Source: Rhodoglobus sp.
GTDB taxonomy: Bacteria > Actinomycetota > Actinomycetes > Actinomycetales > Microbacteriaceae
Assembly: GCA_025463515.1 (NCBI GenBank)
Contig: JAODAQ010000051.1
Span: 62,001-126,000, forward strand
DNA: 64,000 nt
Direction: 5' to 3'
The notes beneath the pieces are model-generated. The model was not told the DNA's origin, searched no databases, and worked only from the letters and a program-made list of their open reading frames with translations. Below, piece by piece: positions 42,272 to 49,479 of the stretch; the first letter of the stretch is position 1; each line of letters starts with the position of its first letter. The position numbers were made by a program, and so were the translations under genes.

Positions 42272-43360
42272 CTAGGCGACGATCCGGTCGTCGATCGCGT
42301 CGCGGTTCCACCGGATGCCGAGCCCCGGCTCTGACGGAGCGAGGGCGTGCCCGTCCCTGATCTCGAGCTCGCCGTGCGTGATCGCCCGGAGCTGCGGGAT
42401 GTGCTCGACGTAGCGGCCGTTCGGCACGGCCGCCGTGAGGCTCACGTGCAGCTCCATGAGGAAGTGCGGGCAGACGTCGACGTTGAACGACTCCGCGAGG
42501 TGCGCGACCTTGAGCCACGGCGTGATGCCGCCGATGCGCGCGACGTCGACCTGGACGATGCCGGCAGCACCGCGCTCGAGGTAGTCGCGGAACTGCCCGA
42601 CCGAGTACATCGACTCGCCGACCGCGATCGGGATGCTCGTGGAGCGGGCGAGCCGCACGTGGCCCGCGACGTCGTCGGCGGGCAGCGGCTCCTCGAACCA
42701 GAACAGGTCGACGGGGGCGAAGGCGCTGGCCCGGCGGATCGCCTCCGCCGCGGTCATCGACTGGTTGGCGTCCACCATGATGTCCATGCGGTCGCCCACG
42801 GCCTCGCGCACGGCCAGGAGCCGGTCGAGGTCCTCCCGGGCGGAGGGCTTGCCGACCTTGAGCTTGAGCCCGTGCCATCCGGCCGCTTTGGAGGCAAGCG
42901 CGCCGTGCACGAGCTCCTCGGTCTCGAGGTGCAGCCAGCCGCCCTCGGTGTCGTAGAGGGGCACGGCCGGGCGGAAGCCGCCGGCGACCTGCCACAGGGG
43001 CGCCGCCGCGCGCTGGCACTTGAGGTCCCACAGGGCGGTGTCGACCGCCGCGAGGGCGAGCGACGTGATGGCGCCGACCGTCGTCGCGCGCGTCGAGGCG
43101 AAGAGGGTGGCCCAGACGTGCTCGATGCTCGCGGCGTCCTGCCCGGGCAGCAGCGGGACGAGATGCTCTGTCAGCATCGCGAGCACCGCCCGGCCGCCCG
43201 TGCCGATCGTGTACGAGTAGCCCGTGCCGGTGAGGCCGTCGTCGGTATCGATCTCGACGAACACGGTCTCCTGTTTGAGGAAGCTCTGCACCGCGTCGGT
43301 GCGCACGGTTTCGACTTCGAGGTCGACGAGGTAGGCGCGAGCGCCGAGGATAGAGGCCAC
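42272..43360 (-). CDS. mandelate racemase/enolase-superfamily acid-sugar dehydratase
   Basis: A 362-aa enolase-superfamily protein with Lys166/Lys168 in GLKLKVGK, Asp197/Asn199 in MVDANQSM, Glu223 in FEEP, Glu249 in AVGES, and His299 in CPHFLMELH. It is different from the fuconate dehydratase (shorter; different loop and His motif). Its likely substrate is another aldonate or aldarate (for example a galacto- or rhamno-configured acid). It lies 11 nt downstream of its own GntR regulator gene with a 17-bp palindrome in between. Confidence 0.85.
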   Translation of the reverse strand: MASILGARAYLVDLEVETVRTDAVQSFLKQETVFVEIDTDDGLTGTGYSYTIGTGGRAVLAMLTEHLVPLLPGQDAASIEHVWATLFASTRATTVGAITSLALAAVDTALWDLKCQRAAAPLWQVAGGFRPAVPLYDTEGGWLHLETEELVHGALASKAAGWHGLKLKVGKPSAREDLDRLLAVREAVGDRMDIMVDANQSMTAAEAIRRASAFAPVDLFWFEEPLPADDVAGHVRLARSTSIPIAVGESMYSVGQFRDYLERGAAGIVQVDVARIGGITPWLKVAHLAESFNVDVCPHFLMELHVSLTAAVPNGRYVEHIPQLRAITHGELEIRDGHALAPSEPGLGIRWNRDAIDDRIVA

Positions 43361-43362
43361 GA

Positions 43363-43379
43363 GCCTATACTCTATAGGC
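43363..43379. promoter_or_regulatory. 17-bp palindrome GCCTATA-CTC-TATAGGC
   Basis: A perfect 7+3+7 dyad that overlaps the stop codon of the GntR gene (43372-43374) and ends 3 nt before the start of the dehydratase gene. Placement points to an operator for that GntR protein controlling the dehydratase. Confidence 0.65.
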
Positions 43380-44052
43380 CGCGGAAATGCTCTTCCACCC
43401 GGCGCTGAGCGCTCTCGAGGTGACTGCGCATCGCGGCGTCGGCACTCGCCGAGTCGCCCTTCTCGAGTGCGTCGACGATCGCGGTGTGCTCGAGGTTGGT
43501 CTGGTGGGCGCCGTCGCGGTCGAAGTGCAGGCGGTACTGGTGCATGTGGGGCCGGAGGCGGACGATCGCGTCGCTCAGCAGCCCGTTGCCGGTAGCCTCG
43601 GCGATCACCCGGTGGAGGGTGGAGTCGCCGACCAGGAAGGCCTTGTAGTCGGCGAAGCGCTCGTTGCTCACCGGGCCGGCGTCGACGGCCGCGATCATGT
43701 CGTTGATGGCGGTCCGCAGCTCCGCGATCTTCTCAGCGGGGATGCGCGCCGCCGCCAGTCGCGCCGCATCGGGCTCGAGCAGCAGCCGCATGTGGAAGAG
43801 GTCCTCGAAGCCCCGAGCGTCCAGCGGCGCCGCCACGGTGTACCCCTTGAGCGCCTGCTTGACCACGAGCCCCTCTGACTCGAGGCGGGCGAGGGCCTCG
43901 CGCACCGGCGTCGGCGATACGCCCAGGTCGCGGGCGATGCTCTCGATGTTGGCGCGGGCACCGGCCGGGATATCCCCATCCAGCAGCAGCCCGATGACGG
44001 CGTCGTAGACCTCGTCGGCGAGCATCCGTCGCGGGGGTATCTGGAGGATCAT
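43372..44052 (-). CDS. GntR-family (FCD) transcriptional regulator
   Basis: A 226-aa regulator with a winged helix (about 8-70; ANIESIARDLGVSPTPVREALARLESEGLVVKQALKGYTV) and an FCD domain containing GDSTLHRVIAEATGN and NLEHTAIVDALEKGD. The ATG at 44052 (MILQIPPRRMLADEVY) was chosen over the longer frame to 44100, which runs into the rhaB terminator. Same strand as and directly upstream of the acid-sugar dehydratase, which it most likely controls. Confidence 0.9.
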   Translation of the reverse strand: MILQIPPRRMLADEVYDAVIGLLLDGDIPAGARANIESIARDLGVSPTPVREALARLESEGLVVKQALKGYTVAAPLDARGFEDLFHMRLLLEPDAARLAAARIPAEKIAELRTAINDMIAAVDAGPVSNERFADYKAFLVGDSTLHRVIAEATGNGLLSDAIVRLRPHMHQYRLHFDRDGAHQTNLEHTAIVDALEKGDSASADAAMRSHLESAQRRVEEHFRGL

Positions 44053-44072
44053 AGAGAAACAGTACCGAAGGC

Positions 44073-44109
44073 ACTCTCCCGGTGGTCCACCACAGCCCAC
44101 CGGGAGAGT
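44073..44109 (-). terminator. hairpin after the rhamnose operon
   Basis: ACTCTCCCGGTGG and CCACCGGGAGAGT form a perfect 13-bp stem with an 11-nt loop, 3 nt beyond the rhaB stop on the minus strand. No T tract follows. It also lies before the GntR gene. Confidence 0.75.
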
Positions 44110-44112
44110 TCG

Positions 44113-45510
44113 TCAGTCGCGCGGGTCATAGCGCTTGGGCGAGAACGCCGCAGCGACGAGCGAGCGGAGCGCTTCCAGCGACCCCGTCGCGAAGCCCTGG
44201 GCGCGCGCCTGCACGAGCACGTTGCCGATCGCGGTGGCCTCCACCGGGCCGGCCAGCACCGGCAGGCCGCTGCGGTCGGCAGTGAGCTGGCAGAGCAGCT
44301 CGTTCTGCGAACCGCCGCCGACGAGGTGGATGACCCTCACGGCCTTGCCGGAGAGCTCGCCCGCCGTGCGCACGGCAGCGGCGAACGCCACGGCCAGGCT
44401 CTCGACGATGCTGCGCACGTACTCCGCCCGCGTCGCGGGCACGGGCTGGCCGTGCTCGCGCAGCCAGGCGGCGATGCGCTCGGGCATCCCGTCCGGAGCG
44501 AGGAACACGGGGTCGTTCGCGTCGAACACGCCCACCGGCGTCTCCAGCGCGGCCGCTGCGGCGAGCAGTCCCGGCAGGTCGTCGTGCTCCCACTCCCGAA
44601 CGCACTCGCTCAGCAGCCACAGCCCCATGACGTTGTGCAGGAAGCGCACCCGCCCGTCGACGCCGCCCTCGTTGGTGAAGTTCGCCGCTCGGCTCGCCTC
44701 GGTGAGCACCGGATGCTCGAGCTCGACCCCCACGAGGCCCCAGGTGCCGCAGGAGATGTAGGCGAAGTCGTCGGTCTGGGCCGGGATCGCCACCACGGCC
44801 GACGCGGTGTCGTGCGAGCCGACGCTCGTGACCGAGATCGGTCCCGACGCGCCGATCTCGCGGGCGGTGCGGGGCTCGAGCGGGCCCACGAGCGACCCCG
44901 CGTCCACGAGCTCCGGGAAGAGGCGCCGCGGCAGTCCGAGGCGCTCGATGAGTGCGTCATCCCACTCGCCCGTGCTGATGCCGAGCAGGCCGGTCGTCGA
45001 CGCGTTCGTGCGCTCGGCGACCTGCCGGCCCGTGAGCCAGAAGTTCACGAGGTCGGGGATGAGGAGGAACGAGTCCGCGGAGTCCAGGTCCGTCTCGGCG
45101 CTCAGCTGGTACAGCGTGTTGAACGGCAGGAACTGCAGTCCGTTCGCGGCATACAGCTCGGTGGGGCTCACCAGCTCGTGCACGCGCTCGGAAGCCGGCT
45201 GGTTCCGCTCGTCCCGGTAGTGGAACGGCTCGCCGAGGCGCACGCCGTCTTTGAGCAGGGCGTAGTCGACAGCCCAGGCGTCGACGCCGATGCTCGCGAT
45301 GTCGTGCTCCTCGCGCAGCGCGCTGGCGAGGCCCTCGAGGATGCGCGCGTACAACCCGGTCGCGTCCCACCGCAGGTCGGCGCCCGAGCGCACGGGACCG
45401 TTGGGGAACCGCGCGACCGGGCGCACGCTCAGCTCGTTGTGGCCGACGTGCCCCAGCATGACCCGGCCGCTCGTGGCGCCGAGGTCGATGGCTGCGACGG
45501 CCGCGGTCAT
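44113..45510 (-). CDS. rhaB: rhamnulokinase
   Basis: A 465-aa FGGY-family kinase that phosphorylates L-rhamnulose at C1. AAIDLGATSGRVMLG is the N-terminal phosphate loop; SIGVDAWAVDYALL, GSHDTASAVVAIPAQ, CGTWGLVGVE and the C-terminal VIHLVGGGSQNELLCQLTADRSGLPV are typical rhamnulokinase stretches. Its ATG overlaps the stop of the aldolase-dehydrogenase gene by 4 nt. Last gene of rhaM-rhaI-rhaD-rhaB. Confidence 0.94.
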   Translation of the reverse strand: MTAAVAAIDLGATSGRVMLGHVGHNELSVRPVARFPNGPVRSGADLRWDATGLYARILEGLASALREEHDIASIGVDAWAVDYALLKDGVRLGEPFHYRDERNQPASERVHELVSPTELYAANGLQFLPFNTLYQLSAETDLDSADSFLLIPDLVNFWLTGRQVAERTNASTTGLLGISTGEWDDALIERLGLPRRLFPELVDAGSLVGPLEPRTAREIGASGPISVTSVGSHDTASAVVAIPAQTDDFAYISCGTWGLVGVELEHPVLTEASRAANFTNEGGVDGRVRFLHNVMGLWLLSECVREWEHDDLPGLLAAAAALETPVGVFDANDPVFLAPDGMPERIAAWLREHGQPVPATRAEYVRSIVESLAVAFAAAVRTAGELSGKAVRVIHLVGGGSQNELLCQLTADRSGLPVLAGPVEATAIGNVLVQARAQGFATGSLEALRSLVAAAFSPKRYDPRD

Positions 45511-47618
45511 CGCAGGAACGCCGCCGCGACGCCCGCGTCGACGGGGATGTGCAGTCCGGTGGTGTGGCTCAGGTCGCTGGTGCAGAGCACGAACACGGCG
45601 TTGGCGACGTTCTCGGGCAGCACCTCGCGCTTGAGCAGGGTGCGCTGGGCGTAGTACTTGCCCAGCTCCTCCTCGGGCACGCCGTAGACGGCGGCGCGCT
45701 TGGCGCCCCAGCCGCCGGCGAAGATGCCGGAGCCGCGCACGACGCCGTCGGGGTTGATGCCGTTGACCTTCACGCCGTGCTCGCCGAGCTCTGCGGCGAG
45801 CAGCCGCACCTGGTGGGCCTGGTCTGCCTTGGTCGCGGAGTAGGCGATATTGTTCGGGCCGGCGAACACGGAGTTCTTCGACGAGATGTAGATGATGTCG
45901 CCGCCGAGCTTCTGGTCGATGAGCACCTTCGCCGCGGCGCGGGAGACGAGGAAGGAGCCCTTGGCCATGACGTTGTGCTGCAGGTCCCAGTCGGCGACGG
46001 TGGTCTCGAGCAGGCTCTTGGACAGCGAGAGGCCGGCGTTGTTGACGACGAGGTCGAGGCCGCCGAACGCGAGCACGGTCTGGTCGATCGCGGACTGCAC
46101 GGCCGCCTCGTCGGTGACGTTCGCGACGATGCCGATCGCGGTGTCGGGGCCGCCGAGCTCGGCGGCGGCCTCCTGGGCCTTCGCGAGGTCGAGGTCGGCG
46201 ATGACGACGCAGGCGCCCTCCGCCGCGAGGCGGGTGGCGATGGCCTTGCCGATGCCGCTGGCGGCGCCGGTGACGAGGGCGATGCGGCCGGCGAGAGGCT
46301 TGGGCTTGGGCATCCGGGCGAGCTTTGCCTCTTCGAGCGCCCAGTACTCGATGCGGAACTTCTCCGCATCGCTGATGGGCGTGTAGGTCGAGATGGCCTC
46401 GGCGCCGCGCATGACGTTGATCGCGTTGACGTAGAACTCGCCGGCGACGCGGGCGGTCTGCTTGTTGGCGCCGTAGCTGAACATGCCCACGCCCGGCACG
46501 AGCACGATGGCCGGGTCGGCGCCGCGCATCGCGGGCACGCTGGAGCTTTGAGAATCGCGGAGCGATTCCGCGACGCCAGTGCCGAGCGAGCCTGCGAGCT
46601 CGGTTCTAGCAAGCGCAGCGTGCTTGTCGTAGTACTTCGCGTAGTCCTTGCGGTAGGCCTCGTGCAGCACGTCGAGGCGCGCGAGGGTGGCCTCGACGGT
46701 GGCGTTGGAGGGCAGGTCGAGCGCGAGCGGCTTGACCTTGGTGCGCAGGAAGTGGTCGGGGCAGCTCGTGCCCAGGGCGGCGAGCTTCTCGTACGACGAC
46801 GACGCGAGGAAGTCGAGCACCACGTCGGAGTCGGTGTAGTGGCCGACCTTCGGGTCGTCGGTGGAGGCCAGGCCGCGCAGGTGGGCGGCGATCGCGGCGG
46901 CCTTCGCGTGCCGCTCGCCGGCCGGCAGGGCGGCGCGCTTGGCGACCGGCTTGCCGAACGGCGCCTTCTTGCCCTTGGACTCGATGTAGTCCTCGGCGGT
47001 CTTGATGATCCAGAGGCTGTTCTTCTCGGCCTCCTTGCTCGTCGCGCCCCACGCGGTGATGCCGTGGCCGCCGAGGATGACACCGATTGCCTGCGGGTTC
47101 GCCGCCTTGATCGCGGCGATGTCCAGGCCGAGCTGGAAGCCGGGCCGGCGCCAGTCGACCCAGGCCACCCTGTCGCCGAACGCCTTCGCGGTGAGCTTCT
47201 CGCCGTCCTTGGCAGTGGCGAACGCGATGCCGGAATCCGGATGCAGGTGGTCGACGTGCGCCGCATCGACGAGCCCGTGCATGGCCGTGTCGATGGACGG
47301 GGCAGCCCCGCCCTTGCCGTGGAGGGTGTAGTCGAAGGCGGCGACCATCTCGTCCTCGCGGTCCAGGCCGGGGTAGACGTCCACGAGCGCGCGGAGGCGG
47401 TCCATCCGCAGCACCGCCAGGCCCGACTCGGTGAGGGTGCCGAGGTCGCCGCCGGAGCCCTTCACCCACAGCAGCTCGACCGGCTCGCCCGTGACAGGGT
47501 CGGTCTCGGCGCCCTTCGCGGACGTGTTGCCGCCCGCGTAGTTGGTCACCCGCGGGTCCCTGCCCAGGCGGTTGGAGCGCGCGACGAGTTCTGCGCTGGT
47601 TGAGCTTGTCGAAACCAT
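45507..47618 (-). CDS. bifunctional rhamnulose-1-phosphate aldolase / lactaldehyde dehydrogenase (SDR)
   Basis: A 703-aa fusion. The N-terminal class II aldolase (about 1-400) has TNYAGGNTSAKG, HVDHLHPDSGIAFATA and ILGGHGITAWG (zinc histidines) and splits L-rhamnulose-1-phosphate to DHAP and L-lactaldehyde. The C-terminal SDR (about 440-703; ALVTGAASGIGKAIA, VVNNAGLSLSK, YSATKADQ) oxidises lactaldehyde to L-lactate. Two oddities: the start codon and first residues (MVSTSSTS) are written by a short dispersed repeat, and between YYDKHAA and SVPAMRG there are about 26 extra residues coded by a palindromic sequence (46545-46614) where the family normally has only a few. The start ATG overlaps the rhaI stop by one base (TAATG). 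Confidence 0.93.
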   Translation of the reverse strand: MVSTSSTSAELVARSNRLGRDPRVTNYAGGNTSAKGAETDPVTGEPVELLWVKGSGGDLGTLTESGLAVLRMDRLRALVDVYPGLDREDEMVAAFDYTLHGKGGAAPSIDTAMHGLVDAAHVDHLHPDSGIAFATAKDGEKLTAKAFGDRVAWVDWRRPGFQLGLDIAAIKAANPQAIGVILGGHGITAWGATSKEAEKNSLWIIKTAEDYIESKGKKAPFGKPVAKRAALPAGERHAKAAAIAAHLRGLASTDDPKVGHYTDSDVVLDFLASSSYEKLAALGTSCPDHFLRTKVKPLALDLPSNATVEATLARLDVLHEAYRKDYAKYYDKHAALARTELAGSLGTGVAESLRDSQSSSVPAMRGADPAIVLVPGVGMFSYGANKQTARVAGEFYVNAINVMRGAEAISTYTPISDAEKFRIEYWALEEAKLARMPKPKPLAGRIALVTGAASGIGKAIATRLAAEGACVVIADLDLAKAQEAAAELGGPDTAIGIVANVTDEAAVQSAIDQTVLAFGGLDLVVNNAGLSLSKSLLETTVADWDLQHNVMAKGSFLVSRAAAKVLIDQKLGGDIIYISSKNSVFAGPNNIAYSATKADQAHQVRLLAAELGEHGVKVNGINPDGVVRGSGIFAGGWGAKRAAVYGVPEEELGKYYAQRTLLKREVLPENVANAVFVLCTSDLSHTTGLHIPVDAGVAAAFLR
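46545..46614. repeat. in-frame palindromic insertion within the aldolase gene
   Basis: Contains TCGCGGA-N5-TCCGCGA (46555-46573) and CCGAGC-N10-GCTCGG (46582-46603), two adjacent dyads, in a stretch that encodes the residues ARTELAGSLG and VAESLRDSQS. The reading frame is kept. Not seen elsewhere in this window; interpreted as a small transposed repeat. Confidence 0.65.
47598..47616. repeat. 19-bp short repeat at the aldolase start codon
   Basis: GGTTGAGCTTGTCGAAACC on the plus strand, i.e. GGTTTCGACAAGCTCAACC on the coding strand directly after the A/T of the ATG. Its two ends match the inner core (GGTTTCGA) and outer end (CTCAACC) of the larger palindromic elements. A divergent copy (16 of 20) may lie at 7394-7413. 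Confidence 0.75.
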
Positions 47619-48787
47619 TACGCGCCCCACCCTGCCTGCACGCCGCCGACGCGGTCTGCCGCGATCTGCTGCTGGTAGCCGGAGGCCGCGTACGCAGCCA
47701 TCGGGTCGCCGGCGAGGCCGCGCGACTCGCGCCACGCCGCCAGCCCCGGGCGGACGTCGGTGTAGAACGCGTCCATCAGGATGCCGTTGGCCCCGAGCAC
47801 GTCGCCCGCATCCTGCGCCGCCGTGAGGGCTGCGCCGTCGACGAGCAGCGCGCGCGCCGTCATCTCCTGCACGTTGAGCACGGAGCGGATCTGGCCGGGG
47901 ATCTTGTCCTCGACGTTGTGGCACTGGTCGAGCATGAAGGCGACGTCGCCCTCCGTGCCGTAGCCGCCGCCGCGCACCACCTCGAAGATGATGCGGAACA
48001 GCTGGAACGGGTCGGCGGCGCCCACGATCAGGTCGTCGTCGGCGTAGAAGCGCGAGTTGAAGTCGAACGAGCCGAGCTTGCCGAGGCGCAGCAGCTGCAT
48101 GACGATGAACTCGATGTTGGTGCCGGGGGCGTGGTGTCCCGTGTCGAGGCAGACCATGGCGCGGTCGCCGAGCGCGCTGACCTGGGCGTACGAGGTGCCC
48201 CAGTCCGGAACATCCGTGTGGTAGAAAGCCGGCTCGAAGAACTTGTACTCGAGCACCAGGCGCTGGCTCTCGCCGATGCGGGCGTAGATCTTCGCGAGCG
48301 AGTCGGCGAGTCGGTCCTGACGGCCGCGGATGTCGCCCTGCCCGGGGTAGTTGGTGCCGTCGGCGAGCCAGATCTTGAGGTCGCGGGATCCGGTCTCGTC
48401 CATGATGTCGATGCACTCGAAGTGGTGGTCGATCGCCTTCTGGCGGATCGCGGCATCGGTGTGCGTGAGGGAGCCGAACTTATAGTCGTCGTCCTGGAAG
48501 GTGTTCGAGTTGACGGTGCCGAGCTTGACGCCGTGCTCCTGTGCGAAGACGCCGAGGGCCTTGTAGTCGTCGACCCTGTCCCACGGGATGTGCAGCGCGA
48601 CGCTCGGGGAGAGGGCCGTGTACTTGTTGACCTGCGCGGCGTCGGCGATCTTCTCCTGCGGAGTGCGCGGGGTGCCGGGGGTGCCGAAGACCTTGAAGCG
48701 GGTTCCGGAGTTTCCGAAGGCCCAGGAGGGCAGTTCGATCGCCTGCTCCGCGAGGCGGGGTGCGATCGTGTCGAATGCGAGAGTCAC
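47618..48787 (-). CDS. rhaI: L-rhamnose isomerase
   Basis: A 389-aa xylose-isomerase-fold enzyme of the RhaI type that converts L-rhamnose to L-rhamnulose. Metal-site segments: SGTRFKVFGTPGTPRTPQEK, HIPWDRVDDYKALG, KIWLADGTNYPGQGDIRGRQDR, VLEYKFFEPAFYHTDVPDWGTS, VCLDTGHHAPGTNIEFIV and SFDFNSRFYADDDLIVG. Start is GTG at 48787 with AAAGGAC upstream, overlapping the rhaM stop (GTGA). Second gene of the rhamnose operon. Confidence 0.94.
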   Translation of the reverse strand: MTLAFDTIAPRLAEQAIELPSWAFGNSGTRFKVFGTPGTPRTPQEKIADAAQVNKYTALSPSVALHIPWDRVDDYKALGVFAQEHGVKLGTVNSNTFQDDDYKFGSLTHTDAAIRQKAIDHHFECIDIMDETGSRDLKIWLADGTNYPGQGDIRGRQDRLADSLAKIYARIGESQRLVLEYKFFEPAFYHTDVPDWGTSYAQVSALGDRAMVCLDTGHHAPGTNIEFIVMQLLRLGKLGSFDFNSRFYADDDLIVGAADPFQLFRIIFEVVRGGGYGTEGDVAFMLDQCHNVEDKIPGQIRSVLNVQEMTARALLVDGAALTAAQDAGDVLGANGILMDAFYTDVRPGLAAWRESRGLAGDPMAAYAASGYQQQIAADRVGGVQAGWGA

Positions 48788-49143
48788 GAGGGGTCCTTTG
48801 CTAACTGGTGTTCGAGGTTGAAGATCTCTGGGAGCTGGAGGGAGTTCTGGTCGGGGCGCCCGCCGAGGGCGACGAAGAAGTCGGCCATGTCGGCCTCCCA
48901 CGCGGCCGTGCGGGGGTCGTCATTGAGCGCAGCCCGGGATGCCGCGTCGTCATCGGTCTCGTAGTAGCCGATGAGCAGGCCGTCCGCCCGCAGGAAGAGC
49001 GAGTAGTTGTGCCGGCCGGAGTCGGCGATGGCCTGGAGCATCTCGGGCCAGACCGCGGCGTGGCGCTCGCGGTACTCGGCGAGCCGGTCGGGCTTCACCT
49101 GGAGCTGGAAGCAGACACGTTCCACAGCCAGTCCCTTCGTCAT
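48784..49143 (-). CDS. rhaM: L-rhamnose mutarotase
   Basis: A 119-aa dimeric alpha/beta barrel mutarotase of the RhaM/RhaU family. Characteristic: RVCFQLQVKPDRLAEYRERHAAVWPEMLQAIADSGRHNYSLFLR, then GLLIGYYETDD and AAWEADMADFF. It speeds the exchange of rhamnose anomers ahead of the isomerase. First gene of the minus-strand operon; a LacI-type operator half-overlaps its ATG. Confidence 0.94.
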   Translation of the reverse strand: MTKGLAVERVCFQLQVKPDRLAEYRERHAAVWPEMLQAIADSGRHNYSLFLRADGLLIGYYETDDDAASRAALNDDPRTAAWEADMADFFVALGGRPDQNSLQLPEIFNLEHQLAKDPS

Positions 49144-49196
49144 TGAATCGTTTTAACTACGCGACGAGATTAGATCCTGTTCGCGCTCCACCGCAA
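49143..49196 (-). promoter_or_regulatory. rhaM promoter and operator
   Basis: On the minus strand TTGCGG (49191-49196) and TAATCT (49167-49172) are spaced by 18 bp. TTGAATCGTTTTAA (49143-49156), a CG-centred LacI-type dyad, lies between the promoter and the rhaM start and resembles the perfect palindrome at 49425. Confidence 0.6.
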
Positions 49197-49383
49197 GCGG
49201 CTGCTTCCCCAGAGCCGTCTCACGCAAGGATGCGCGCGCCGCCGAGGGTGCCGTTCGGGGCGCATCATCCGTCGCGCTACAGGTTTTGCCGGGCGCTACA
49301 GAAATTGCTGGCGCGTCGCGCAGAAGCAGTAGCGCGATCGCCAGGGGAGGGGCTCGGGCGCGCCGCCCGGCCGCAACCGGCAG

Positions 49384-49442
49384 TTGACGCCGCGCCCGAC
49401 TGCCTCTATCGTGACTGAACACCGAACTGAATCGATTCAGTT
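49384..49442 (+). promoter_or_regulatory. rhamnose importer promoter and LacI-type operator
   Basis: TTGACG (49384-49389), 17-bp spacer, TATCGT (49407-49412). The 18-bp perfect palindrome AACTGAATCGATTCAGTT (49425-49442) begins about 12 bp after the -10 box, a roadblock position. The rest of the 327-bp gap 49157-49383 shows no gene. Confidence 0.8.
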
Positions 49443-49479
49443 TGAAACGATCCACTCTCCATCAGAGGTAATGACGACG

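Noticed and set aside
44050-44110. Longer start of the GntR gene at 44100
   Set aside because: The extra codons come from the rhaB terminator stem; the family start aligns with the ATG at 44052.
45507-48416. A single 969-aa protein spanning the aldolase fusion and beyond
   Set aside because: The N-terminal 266 residues are the wrong-frame shadow of rhaI; the real protein starts at 47618 where TAATG couples it to rhaI.
49143-49418. A 91-aa open frame in the rhamnose divergent promoter region
   Set aside because: No ribosome site or homology; it overlaps both promoters and operators.
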